A stretch of DNA of 64,000 nt from JAGVSV01 sp040766135 (lineage in GTDB: Bacteria; Bacillota; Clostridia; Christensenellales; Aristaeellaceae). The stretch spans positions 1 through 64,000 of the forward strand of contig JAXGRA010000002.1 in NCBI GenBank assembly GCA_040766135.1. Reading direction: 5' to 3'. The notes beneath the pieces are model-generated. The model searched no databases. It saw only the letters and a list, made by a program, of their open reading frames with translations, and had not been told where the DNA came from. The translations under genes and the position numbers were made by a program. How positions within the stretch are numbered: position 1 is the stretch's first letter; each line of letters begins with the position of its first letter. This document shows positions 16,965 to 24,714 of the stretch, piece after piece.

Positions 16965-18055
16965 CTGAGCACCCCCAGCCGGGCCAGCACATACGCCGCG
17001 ATGGACGCACCGCCGCCAATCATCCCGGTAACCCCCCACAGCCACATGTGAAACTTGGCCTTGGAATACGGTATGTCGGTGGTTAATTCGCCAGTTTGCC
17101 CGTTGATGGCAAAGGTATAGGTTTTCTTATTCTTTACCGTAGTAATCACCCAGACGGGCAGCAGCACTGGCACGCTGGAACCGTCTTTAATGCGGATGGA
17201 CGTGCTGCGCGGCACGACCGTGGTATACCCCTGCACCGTGGAGCGGAACACATCCTCTGTGGTGTTCCGTACCCGCTGGTTGGCGCGATCCACACATTGC
17301 TCGGGCGTTTGGTCAGCACGGTTGGCCAAGGCGCCCGACAGCGTTTCAGGGGAGAAAGGAATACCGTCACCCATGTTATAGGGTTCTATGGATTCGGTGA
17401 TATTGTTGTCCATCTTGCTGCTGGCATCCACCGGAAGATCTGCAAAATTGAGCGTGCCTGCGCGGCGCACCAGAAAATGACGCGTACGGGTAACTTCATA
17501 GTCGCCACTGCGGTGAGAGCTTACCTGCGTGGCGTTATACGTCAGTCGCGCATCGGCTTGGCAGGAAAACATCCAATATGGCACATACAACTGCCGGATT
17601 TCGTCTATATGGTTGTTTTTGAGGAACAGGTTGGGCAGCAGCCGTTTGCCTTTGAAATAATCCTTAAACATTTGCGTGGCCTTTTCCTTGCTGATCAGGA
17701 ACGGCACAATGACTTGCGGACGAGTTTCTTCGGTAAACTGTACTTCGAGGATGGCTGGGCTACCGCAGAACGCACAATTGGTGGCCACAGTTGTTTCATC
17801 AGTCATGAGCTGCGAACCGCAGGAAGAGCAGGAGTACGCCCTGGTGTGCGCAGCTTCGGCTTCGCTGAAAGGGCCATCCTGCATATCCCATTCCATGCGT
17901 TCAAAGCCGGTATCCTGGCTTTCAATCTCGGCCACTTCGCGCACCACATCCGGGGTGAAGGAGTTGCCACAGCTGCCACAGGTCAGCTCCTGCTTGCTGC
18001 CGTCATACGTCAGCGGCGCTCCGCAGGATGGGCACTTGTAGGTCAGTACACTCAA
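16961..18055 (-). CDS. Double zinc-ribbon protein with C-terminal membrane segment
   Basis: Two zinc ribbons are visible: CPSCGAPL with CGSCG at about residues 7-29, and CSSCGSQL with CAFCGSP near residues 75-100. A long central beta-rich domain (residues 105-320) and a single hydrophobic C-terminal segment, MWLWGVTGMIGGGASIAAYV, follow. Such proteins are annotated as TFIIB-type zinc ribbon proteins in Clostridia; this does not imply transcription. AGGAGGG at about 18064-18069 points to TTG 18055 as start, giving 364 aa. It is the first gene of a pair with the TPM protein and diverges from secG. Confidence 0.8.
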   Translation of the reverse strand: MSVLTYKCPSCGAPLTYDGSKQELTCGSCGNSFTPDVVREVAEIESQDTGFERMEWDMQDGPFSEAEAAHTRAYSCSSCGSQLMTDETTVATNCAFCGSPAILEVQFTEETRPQVIVPFLISKEKATQMFKDYFKGKRLLPNLFLKNNHIDEIRQLYVPYWMFSCQADARLTYNATQVSSHRSGDYEVTRTRHFLVRRAGTLNFADLPVDASSKMDNNITESIEPYNMGDGIPFSPETLSGALANRADQTPEQCVDRANQRVRNTTEDVFRSTVQGYTTVVPRSTSIRIKDGSSVPVLLPVWVITTVKNKKTYTFAINGQTGELTTDIPYSKAKFHMWLWGVTGMIGGGASIAAYVLARLGVLR

Positions 18056-18108
18056 TGGAAACCCTCCTATTCTCACGGCGACACATAGCCGCTTACTTCT
18101 TGAAAGAC

Positions 18109-18138
18109 ATCATACCCGAATAAAAGCTGTTTTGTAAA
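18109..18138 (-). promoter_or_regulatory. Promoter for the zinc-ribbon/TPM operon
   Basis: On the minus strand -35 TTTACA (18138-18133) and -10 TATGAT (18114-18109) are 18 bases apart, about 54 bases before the TTG start. Confidence 0.6.
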
Positions 18139-18159
18139 CATGAAATCTTCGTCGCAGGG

Positions 18160-18188
18160 TTGAGAAGGCCGAGAATTCGTGGTATATT
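18160..18188 (+). promoter_or_regulatory. Promoter for secG
   Basis: -35 TTGAGA (18160-18165) and -10 TATATT (18183-18188) are 17 bases apart, 37 bases before the secG ATG. Confidence 0.65.
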
Positions 18189-18224
18189 GTATCTTGCTTT
18201 ATGTACTAAGGAGGAACTGGATCG

Positions 18225-18464
18225 ATGAGCACTGCTCAACTGGTTGTCAACATTCTTCTGATTATTGCCTCGCTGGTGATGATCGTGTCGGTTCTGCTGC
18301 AAAAGGGCGATGATGATGCCATGTCGGCCCTGACGGGCGGTGGAAGCGATAGTTTCTTGGGTAAAAACAAGGCCAAGACCGCGCAGGGACGCTTGGTGTT
18401 GATTACCAAAGTATCGGCCAGCGTATTTGTCGTGTTGGCGCTGCTGATGATCTTCATCAAGTAA
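18225..18464 (+). CDS. secG: Preprotein translocase subunit SecG
   Basis: This 79-aa protein has two membrane segments (LVVNILLIIASLVMIVSVLL and LITKVSASVFVVLALLMIF) joined by the typical loop LQKGDDDAMSALTGGGSDSFLGKNKA. SecG assists SecYE during export. AAGGAGGA precedes the ATG. It has its own promoter and a terminator 19 bases after the stop. Confidence 0.95.
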   Translation: MSTAQLVVNILLIIASLVMIVSVLLQKGDDDAMSALTGGGSDSFLGKNKAKTAQGRLVLITKVSASVFVVLALLMIFIK

Positions 18465-18482
18465 GAGGCGGGATTAAGACAG

Positions 18483-18509
18483 GCTGACGCGCATGCGCCA
18501 GCTTTTTTT
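18483..18509 (+). terminator. Intrinsic terminator between secG and the ABC-F gene
   Basis: GCTG-CGC (18483-18490, with one unpaired A) pairs with GCG-CAGC (18495-18502) around a 4-base loop, then seven T (18503-18509). It ends only 17 bases before the ABC-F start codon. Confidence 0.85.
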
Positions 18510-18526
18510 GTGGGCGAAGGGAAACC

Positions 18527-20464
18527 ATGGGCGTTATTATCTGCACAGCACAGCATATATCAAAATCCTTTGGCATCGTTGAGGTGCTGCGGGATGTGAG
18601 TTTTGCTTTGGAGCAGCAGGAGCGCATGGCGCTGGTGGGGGTTAATGGTAGCGGCAAAACCACGCTGCTGCGCATTTTGGGCGGACAAACGCCCATGGAT
18701 GGTGGCCAGTTGTCCCTGCAAAAGGGATTGCAGGTAGGATATCTGGCGCAAAGTTTTGAAACCGAACCAGGACGCACAGTATGGGAAGAAGCGGAATCAG
18801 TCTTTGATGATCTTTTCCGCATAGAACGGCGTATGCGCCAGCTGGAAAAGGACATGGCTGTCGCCAATGCCGATGAATTACTGCGTATTGGCACCGAATA
18901 TGAACGTCTGGGACGTGCGTTTGAAACGGCAGATGGTTTTTCTATACAATCTCGCGTGCAGGGCGTGCTGACCGGTGTTGGATTTACCAAAGAGCAATTA
19001 ACCCAGGAAGCATGCAAACTAAGCGGCGGTGAACTGACGCGCTTGGGCCTTGCCAAGCTGCTGTTGCAGCAGCCCGACCTGCTTTTACTGGATGAGCCCA
19101 CCAATCACTTGGATCTGGAGGCGCTCAACTGGCTGGAAGAATATCTGATGGAGTACCGCGGCGCTGTGATTGTGGTATCGCACGACCGCTATTTTCTAGA
19201 TCGTATCTGCACCAGCGTTACCGAAATCCACTTTGGCGTGTCGGAAACCTATCAAGGCAATTATTCCCGCTATATTGCGCAACGCACACAGCGGTTTGAT
19301 GCACGCCAGAAGGCTTATGACCTACAGCAAAAGGAAATCAAACGCCAGCAGGAAATCATTGCACGCTATCGCAGTTTCAACCGCGAAAAATCCATCCGCG
19401 CTGCTGAAAGCCGCGAAAAGGCGCTGGAGCGTATGGAAATTTTGGAAAGGCCCATGGAAGAAAAACAGATTGCGTTCCGTTTTCAGGCACGGCGCCGGAT
19501 GGGGGAAGACGCACTGCGTGTAAAGAATTTGTCCAAAGCTTACGGTGAAAAGCAGGTGCTTTCGCAGGTCAACTTATCCATGCAATCCGGGGAACGTGTG
19601 GTGCTGATGGGGGCCAATGGCGTGGGTAAATCCACGCTGCTGGATTGCCTGGTAGGGCGGCAGAAGCCAGATACTGGTGAAGTATGGTTTGGTGTCAATG
19701 TGGACAAAGGTTATTACGATCAAAAACAGCAGACGCTCACTGGCAGCAAAACTGTGTTGGATGAGGTGTGGGATGATTTTCCGCGCTTGGAGCAGCATGA
19801 GGTGCGCGGTGCGCTGGGCAGATTCTTGTTTTCCGGTGAGGATGTGTTTGCCACTGTGGATACATTGTCCGGCGGTGAGCGTGCGCGCGTTGCGCTGACC
19901 AAGCTGATGCTCAGACGGGATAACTTTTTAATTCTGGACGAGCCCACCAACCATCTGGACGCTGACAGCCGGGAGGAATTGGAGCTGGCACTGGAGGATT
20001 TTGAGGGTACCATTCTGGCGGTTTCCCATGACCGATACTTCATCAACCGTATTGCCAGCAAATTGATGTTTTTAACGCCGGAAGGCATTGAGGTTTTTGA
20101 CGGCAGCTTTGACCAGTGGATGGCTGCTCAAGGCAAACGAACGGCTATAGATGATGGAGATACCCGCACACGCACGGAAATTGTCAAAGAACAGCGCAGG
20201 GCGCGTGCCCAAAAAGAGCGCATGGATGAGTTAACTGCACAAGCGAAAGAAGCAGAACATGCGGTGGAAAAGTTAGAGCAGGACATGCAGGCTTTGGAAG
20301 ATAGCCTGCTGTTGCCGGATGTATATAACGACCATGTGGCGGCACAGCGAATTAGCCAGGACATTGCGCGCCTCCGGGAAAGCGTTGATGCAGCCTACAT
20401 TCGTTGGGAGAAGGCCGAAGAAGAACTGGCGAGAGAAACAGAGGTGCTTGCAGAAAACATATAA
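18527..20464 (+). CDS. ABC-F family ATPase
   Basis: A soluble twin-ABC protein of 645 aa without membrane segments. ABC1 has Walker A GVNGSGKTT (38-46), signature LSGGELTRLGLAKLL and Walker B LLLLDEPTNHLD. ABC2 has GANGVGKST, LSGGERARVALTKLM and FLILDEPTNHLD. The inter-domain linker is helical and basic (EIKRQQEIIARYRSFNREKS), and a C-terminal coiled coil (about residues 560-640) follows. ABC-F proteins act on the ribosome E-site; some relieve stalling, some give antibiotic resistance. The overall form resembles YdiF/Uup housekeeping members, but resistance cannot be excluded. AAGGGA lies upstream of the ATG. Confidence 0.9.
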   Translation: MGVIICTAQHISKSFGIVEVLRDVSFALEQQERMALVGVNGSGKTTLLRILGGQTPMDGGQLSLQKGLQVGYLAQSFETEPGRTVWEEAESVFDDLFRIERRMRQLEKDMAVANADELLRIGTEYERLGRAFETADGFSIQSRVQGVLTGVGFTKEQLTQEACKLSGGELTRLGLAKLLLQQPDLLLLDEPTNHLDLEALNWLEEYLMEYRGAVIVVSHDRYFLDRICTSVTEIHFGVSETYQGNYSRYIAQRTQRFDARQKAYDLQQKEIKRQQEIIARYRSFNREKSIRAAESREKALERMEILERPMEEKQIAFRFQARRRMGEDALRVKNLSKAYGEKQVLSQVNLSMQSGERVVLMGANGVGKSTLLDCLVGRQKPDTGEVWFGVNVDKGYYDQKQQTLTGSKTVLDEVWDDFPRLEQHEVRGALGRFLFSGEDVFATVDTLSGGERARVALTKLMLRRDNFLILDEPTNHLDADSREELELALEDFEGTILAVSHDRYFINRIASKLMFLTPEGIEVFDGSFDQWMAAQGKRTAIDDGDTRTRTEIVKEQRRARAQKERMDELTAQAKEAEHAVEKLEQDMQALEDSLLLPDVYNDHVAAQRISQDIARLRESVDAAYIRWEKAEEELARETEVLAENI

Positions 20465-20515
20465 AGCTATAATCACTGCAAATACACGAAAAACACCGAC
20501 TTTTTTGAAGAAGGG

Positions 20516-20545
20516 TTGACAACACCCGGTACTGTTTGATAGCAT
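20516..20545 (+). promoter_or_regulatory. Promoter for the metNIQ leader
   Basis: A consensus -35 TTGACA (20516-20521) is followed after 18 bases by TAGCAT (20540-20545), a 4-of-6 match to the -10. Transcription would start near 20552, just before the leader peptide ribosome site. Confidence 0.6.
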
Positions 20546-20579
20546 TATTTCTGTAACACGAAGGAAAGGAGGATCTCAC

Positions 20580-20657
20580 ATGAAACAGTACATGGCGATG
20601 CGAATGTCTATGATGATGCGTGAGTACCTCCCGCGCTTCTTGTGTTGCGTCGCTTGA
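20580..20657 (+). CDS. Methionine-rich leader peptide upstream of metNIQ
   Basis: A 25-codon ORF with a consensus ribosome site, AAAGGAGGA at 20565-20573, six bases before its ATG. It begins MKQYMAMRMSMMMR, so seven of the first thirteen residues are methionine, including three in a row; it ends with two cysteines and VA before TGA. An intrinsic terminator (20675-20708) and the metN start follow. This is the layout of amino acid attenuators of the trp and his type, and the codon bias matches the substrate of the downstream importer. The peptide is inferred to act through ribosome position on the mRNA rather than as a protein. No SAM riboswitch or T-box consensus was seen in this leader. Confidence 0.8.
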   Translation: MKQYMAMRMSMMMREYLPRFLCCVA

Positions 20658-20674
20658 TTTAATTAGTTAGCACA

Positions 20675-20708
20675 AGCCCGCTCGCAGAAAGTGCGTAGTG
20701 GGCTTTTT
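20675..20708 (+). terminator. Intrinsic terminator (attenuator) before metN
   Basis: AGCCCGCT-CGCA (20675-20686) pairs with TGCG-AGTGGGCT (20692-20695 and 20697-20704), a 12-pair stem with one bulge, one wobble and the loop GAAAG. The T-run is at 20704-20708. It lies 17 bases after the leader peptide stop and ends 21 bases before the metN ATG, so metN expression requires readthrough. Confidence 0.88.
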
Positions 20709-20729
20709 GTATGTAAGCGGAAGGAGCCA

Positions 20730-21749
20730 ATGGTGCAAAACGATTCGGTACCCGTAATTGAAATCAAGGGCTTACACAAAACCTACCAGACTGCCGATGG
20801 TCGGGTAGATGCCTTAAGCGACGTCAATTTAAGCATTAACAAAGGCGATATTTACGGCATTGTCGGGATGAGCGGTGCCGGAAAATCTACGTTGATCCGC
20901 TGCATCAATCGTCTGGATACCCCAACGGCTGGTGATGTGTTGCACAAAGGCCGCAGCATCATGGCCATGAATCAGGCCGAGTTGATTGCCACCCGCCGCA
21001 AAGTGAGCATGATCTTTCAGCAGTTTAACTTGTTTATGCAGCGCTCAGTGGCGCGCAACATCGCGTATCCAATGGAAATTGCAGGTGTTCCCGAAAAAGA
21101 TATGGAGCGCAAGGTCAAGGAACTGCTTAAGGTGGTAGACCTGGAGGATAAAATCAACGCCTACCCCGCGCAGCTATCCGGTGGGCAGAAGCAACGCGTA
21201 GCCATTGCCCGCGCGCTGGCCAGCGAGCCCGAGGTGTTGCTGTGTGATGAGGCGACCAGCGCGCTGGATCCCATGACAACGCAGTCTATTCTGGCATTGT
21301 TGCAGGATATCAACCGGCGTCTTGGGATTACCATTGTCCTTATCACGCATGAAATGGCGGTTATCCGTCAAATCTGCACACGGGTAGCTATTCTGGATGG
21401 TGGCCGTGTGGCCGAGGAAGGCACCGTGGATGAAGTGTTTATGCACACACAATCAGAGGCCGGCAAGCGATTGTTTGGTATCTTGCCCGAAGCGCCGGAC
21501 GAGGATCCCGAACTGCCCTCGCTGCGTATTGTGTTTGACGGCTCCTCCGCAGAGCAGCCTGTCATCGCCAACCTGATTAAAGAGCACGGCATCTTGATCA
21601 ACATACTGTCCGCCAACATCCGGCATTTGGGCGGCAAATCATATGGGCAAATGCTCATTGAAATGCCCGCAAACCCTAAGGAGAAGGAGACAGTTGTTGC
21701 CTATTTGACATCCCAGGGAATGACCGTCAAGGAGGTGAATACAAAATGA
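20730..21749 (+). CDS. metN: Methionine ABC importer ATP-binding protein MetN
   Basis: The cytoplasmic ATPase of the MetNIQ importer, 339 aa. Walker A GMSGAGKST is at 46-54, the signature LSGGQKQRVAIARAL and Walker B VLLCDEATSALD follow, and the C-terminal NIL/ACT domain (about residues 262-335) ends the protein; in E. coli that domain binds methionine and inhibits transport. GGAAGGAG stands before the ATG at 20730; a longer reading would run through the terminator. The stop overlaps the metI start (ATGA). Confidence 0.95.
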   Translation: MVQNDSVPVIEIKGLHKTYQTADGRVDALSDVNLSINKGDIYGIVGMSGAGKSTLIRCINRLDTPTAGDVLHKGRSIMAMNQAELIATRRKVSMIFQQFNLFMQRSVARNIAYPMEIAGVPEKDMERKVKELLKVVDLEDKINAYPAQLSGGQKQRVAIARALASEPEVLLCDEATSALDPMTTQSILALLQDINRRLGITIVLITHEMAVIRQICTRVAILDGGRVAEEGTVDEVFMHTQSEAGKRLFGILPEAPDEDPELPSLRIVFDGSSAEQPVIANLIKEHGILINILSANIRHLGGKSYGQMLIEMPANPKEKETVVAYLTSQGMTVKEVNTK

Positions 21750-22408
21750 GTACGGAACAGCTGGTGCAATTACTGTGGCAAGGGTTGCTGGAAACCCTGC
21801 GCATGACCATTCCTTCCACGCTGTTTGCCTATCTCATTGGTATGCCGCTGGGGGTGCTGCTGGTGGTGACGCGCCCCAATAATATCATGGCCGCCCCGCG
21901 ATTCAACGCAGTATTGGGCACAATTATTAATTTCCTGCGCTCTATCCCGTTCATCATCCTGCTGGCGATGCTGTTCCCGGTCACACGGGCCATTATGGGA
22001 AGGGCGATCGGTACCGAATCCCTGATCGTGCCGTTGGTGGTCAGCGCTTTCCCGTATGTAGCGCGCATGGTGGAAAGCTCCCTGCAGGAGGTAGACCATG
22101 GCATTCTGGAAGCTGCCCAGTCCATGGGTTCAACCAATGCACAAATGATCTTTAAGGTCATGGTGCCGGAAGCCATGCCCTCGCTGGTCAGCGGCGCTGC
22201 CATCTCCATGGTAACCATCCTTGGGTATACGGCCATGGCCAGCGCGGCAGGCGGCGGCGGCCTCGGCGCCATTGCCATTGTCAAGGGCATTAACCTGCGG
22301 CAACTGGATGTCATGTACTACGCAAGCATCTTGCTGGTTATCCTGGTGCAGATTACTGCAATAATCGGTAACCGGGTCTCTAAATCGATCGACCACAGAA
22401 AACACTGA
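21746..22408 (+). CDS. metI: Methionine ABC importer permease MetI
   Basis: The 220-aa permease has five or six membrane segments and the EAA coupling loop EAAQSMGSTNAQMIFKVMVPEA that contacts MetN. LRSIPFIILLAMLFP near residue 70 is typical of MetI. The ATG overlaps the metN stop, so the subunits are translationally coupled. Confidence 0.95.
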   Translation: MSTEQLVQLLWQGLLETLRMTIPSTLFAYLIGMPLGVLLVVTRPNNIMAAPRFNAVLGTIINFLRSIPFIILLAMLFPVTRAIMGRAIGTESLIVPLVVSAFPYVARMVESSLQEVDHGILEAAQSMGSTNAQMIFKVMVPEAMPSLVSGAAISMVTILGYTAMASAAGGGGLGAIAIVKGINLRQLDVMYYASILLVILVQITAIIGNRVSKSIDHRKH

Positions 22409-22445
22409 TTCCCCAAACAAGCATTTATTTTGAAAGGAGTACCCC

Positions 22446-23297
22446 ATGAAACTGAAAAAATCTCATCTTGCCCTGATTGCCCTGGTCGTAATTGTGGTGG
22501 CAGCCATCCTGATTGTACCGCAGCTGAACAAGACCAAGAAGATCCTGATTGGTGCCACCGTGCCGCCACACGGCAACATCCTGGAGGCCGTGAAAGAAGA
22601 CCTGAAAAAGGAAGGCTTCGAGCTGGAAATCAAAGTGCTGACCGACTATGTCACCGGCAACCCTGCCACCGCCGCAGGCGACCTGCAGGCCAACTACTTC
22701 CAGCATGGTCCGTATCTGGCACAATACAACGAAAGTGTATCTGAAAAGGAAAGGCTGGTTGGTGCTATCGGCGTGCACTACGAGCCGTTTGGCCTGTATG
22801 CAGGCAGCAAGAAGGCACTGGATGAGCTGGCAGAGGGCGATCACATCGCTATCCCCAACGACCCCACCAACGGCGCGCGTGCTCTGTTCCTGCTGCAGGA
22901 TGCCGGCATCATCAAGCTCAAGGACGGCTTGACCCCGCAGACCGGCGCTACGGTGCTTGACATCGTGGAAAACACCAAGAACATTGCCATTGACGAGCTG
23001 AACGCCGAACTTATCCCGGCAGCGCTGCAGGATGTAGCGTATGCGGTCATCAATGGCAACTATGCCACCGGTGCAGGCTTAAGCCCCAAGGATGATGCCC
23101 TCTTCCTGGAGCCCAGCGACGGCGAAGCAGGCAAAACCTACACCAACTTCATCGTGGTCAAGCCCGAAAACGAGAATGCGGACTTTGTGAAGGCGCTCAA
23201 AAAGGTGTTGTTCACCCAGAAGACGTATGACTTTATCCTCAACAGCCCCGAGTTCAAGGGCGGCGTAATCCCCGTGTTCACGGTGCCTGGAAAGTAA
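22446..23297 (+). CDS. metQ: Methionine-binding protein MetQ (NlpA family), membrane-anchored
   Basis: The substrate-binding subunit, 283 aa. The NlpA fold starts at KILIGATVPPHGNILEAVKE, with ANYFQHGPYLAQYN and GVHYEPFGLY following. Unlike most Gram-positive MetQ, it lacks a lipobox: the N-terminus HLALIALVVIVVAAILIVP has no cysteine, so it is probably held by an uncleaved anchor. AAAGGAG precedes the ATG. The terminator at 23309-23350 closes the operon. Confidence 0.92.
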   Translation: MKLKKSHLALIALVVIVVAAILIVPQLNKTKKILIGATVPPHGNILEAVKEDLKKEGFELEIKVLTDYVTGNPATAAGDLQANYFQHGPYLAQYNESVSEKERLVGAIGVHYEPFGLYAGSKKALDELAEGDHIAIPNDPTNGARALFLLQDAGIIKLKDGLTPQTGATVLDIVENTKNIAIDELNAELIPAALQDVAYAVINGNYATGAGLSPKDDALFLEPSDGEAGKTYTNFIVVKPENENADFVKALKKVLFTQKTYDFILNSPEFKGGVIPVFTVPGK

Positions 23298-23308
23298 GCT
23301 TCCAACGC

Positions 23309-23350
23309 AAAAAACCGGTTGGTGTGCAGTTCACAACCAGCCGGTTTTTT
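23309..23350. terminator. Bidirectional terminator between metQ and manA
   Basis: A long stem (AAAAAACCGGTTGGTGTG at 23309-23326 against 23332-23350) ends in six T on plus and, read in reverse, in a run of six T on minus. It can serve both the metNIQ and manA transcripts. Confidence 0.85.
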
Positions 23351-23359
23351 GTGCGCCAA

Positions 23360-24331
23360 TCAGCCCGTAACCTGAGGGGCTGATATCAGGAAACCATCCC
23401 CCGTGGCAGTAATATCGTGCCGATAGGCAGGCAACAACGCTGTCTGCCCGGGCACAAGCGTGGTAATTTTGCCATCGCTTTGACGCAGAACAGTTTCGGT
23501 TAATGCTGTGAGCATAGAAAAACGCCTGTGGTCAGCTTTTAAAAGCACATCCGTACAGTTGATGTAGCGGTCTGTCACGAAGAACGGGGTATCAAACAGA
23601 CGCTCCAGCGTGCCGCTACCCGAATCTAGGGATAATTGTTTGGGTACTACGGCCTGGGGCGCATCGCCCAGCACTGTAACATCCAGCGCTTTGACCAAAT
23701 GCAATGGGCGCAGATTGCCGTGCTTGTCGCGGCGCCCCCAATCATAGAAACGATAGGTCACATCGCTGGATTGTTGAATTTCGTACAACACAATGCCTGC
23801 GCCTATGGCATGCACGGTGCCTGCCGGAATATAAAACGCATCCCCGACCGCGACAGGAACACGGCGCAACAGGCCTTCTACCGCCGCACCTTGCTCCGAC
23901 GCGCGGCGCAGCGTTTCACGGTCTACACCCTCCTGGATGCCATAGACCAGTTCTGCGCCCGGCAGCGCATGCAGCACCACCCAGGCTTCGGTTTTTCCAG
24001 CCTTGCCCTCGTTTTTGTTGGCATAGGTATCGTCCGGGTGCACCTGCACGCTCAGTTGATCCTTGGCATCAATCAATTTAAGCAGCAGCGGGAAGTCGCC
24101 TTTGATGTCGGTGCCCATCAGCAGGCGACCGTAGCGGTTGATCAACTCGCACAAAGGGGTGCCGTCAGCATCGCGGCTGTTCAGCCCTGAAATGGCGCTG
24201 ACCTCTAAGCTTTCGCCGGTACGCGAATCGGGCAGCTCACGACCATATAGCTCGCCTAAGCGGGTGCCGCCCCATGGCGTCATCGCGCCGTAGCGGTATG
24301 CGGGTTGCATAATAATAGGGGAAAGGGCCAT
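23360..24331 (-). CDS. manA: Class I mannose-6-phosphate isomerase
   Basis: Interconverts mannose-6-phosphate and fructose-6-phosphate. This is the short Bacillus-type enzyme of 323 aa. Zinc ligands are visible in SVQVHPDD (Gln and His), KTEAW (Glu) and PAGTVHAIG (His). The N-terminus begins with PIIMQPAYRYGAMTPWGGTRL. It is the last gene of a long minus-strand run, 15 bases after the DUF1667 gene. Confidence 0.92.
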   Translation of the reverse strand: MALSPIIMQPAYRYGAMTPWGGTRLGELYGRELPDSRTGESLEVSAISGLNSRDADGTPLCELINRYGRLLMGTDIKGDFPLLLKLIDAKDQLSVQVHPDDTYANKNEGKAGKTEAWVVLHALPGAELVYGIQEGVDRETLRRASEQGAAVEGLLRRVPVAVGDAFYIPAGTVHAIGAGIVLYEIQQSSDVTYRFYDWGRRDKHGNLRPLHLVKALDVTVLGDAPQAVVPKQLSLDSGSGTLERLFDTPFFVTDRYINCTDVLLKADHRRFSMLTALTETVLRQSDGKITTLVPGQTALLPAYRHDITATGDGFLISAPQVTG

Positions 24332-24345
24332 TGTATCCTCCCTTC

Positions 24346-24714
24346 TTAGGGCAGGGATTTGGTGGCAATCAGGCGCACGCCCGTCCCTGCCACATCGTCA
24401 AGTAGTACCTGCCCGGCTGCAATGGGCAGATGAAGCTGCAGTGATCGTACCTCCTGCATGCATTGTGCAATGCGCTGCTTGGGGATGGGTTGTTCGGTTT
24501 TCAAGCTAATGGGGGTAGCGCTGTCTACTACCGGTGCCACAGCCGTTACCATGCGCAAAGGAGCCACACTTTCCTGACGGGCATACACTTCGCCGCGCTT
24601 GCAGGTATTGCCCTCAACGGACAGCACCTGTCCATCTTTGAGCGTAACGGTCATGCGGCAGCCCACCGGGCAACTGATGCAGGTCAATACCTGCTGGTTC
24701 TCATTCTTATCCAT
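24346..24714 (-). CDS. DUF1667 cysteine-rich protein
   Basis: This 122-aa protein has four cysteines in CISCPVGC and NTCKRG, near residues 12-40, probably a metal or Fe-S site. DUF1667 proteins normally sit with an FAD-dependent G3P dehydrogenase and an NAD(FAD) reductase of glycerol metabolism. None of these is present here, so it is an orphan copy. It abuts pepV without a gap, and its role is unknown. Confidence 0.85.
   Translation of the reverse strand: MDKNENQQVLTCISCPVGCRMTVTLKDGQVLSVEGNTCKRGEVYARQESVAPLRMVTAVAPVVDSATPISLKTEQPIPKQRIAQCMQEVRSLQLHLPIAAGQVLLDDVAGTGVRLIATKSLP

Noticed and set aside
17096..18088. 330-codon plus-strand frame opposite the zinc-ribbon gene
   Set aside because: Antisense to a gene with clear CxxC motifs; no recognisable domain.
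20460..20730. SAM riboswitch or T-box in the metNIQ leader
   Set aside because: No SAM-I core or T-box sequence (AGGGTGGNACCGCG-like) is present, and the Met-rich ORF fills the space.
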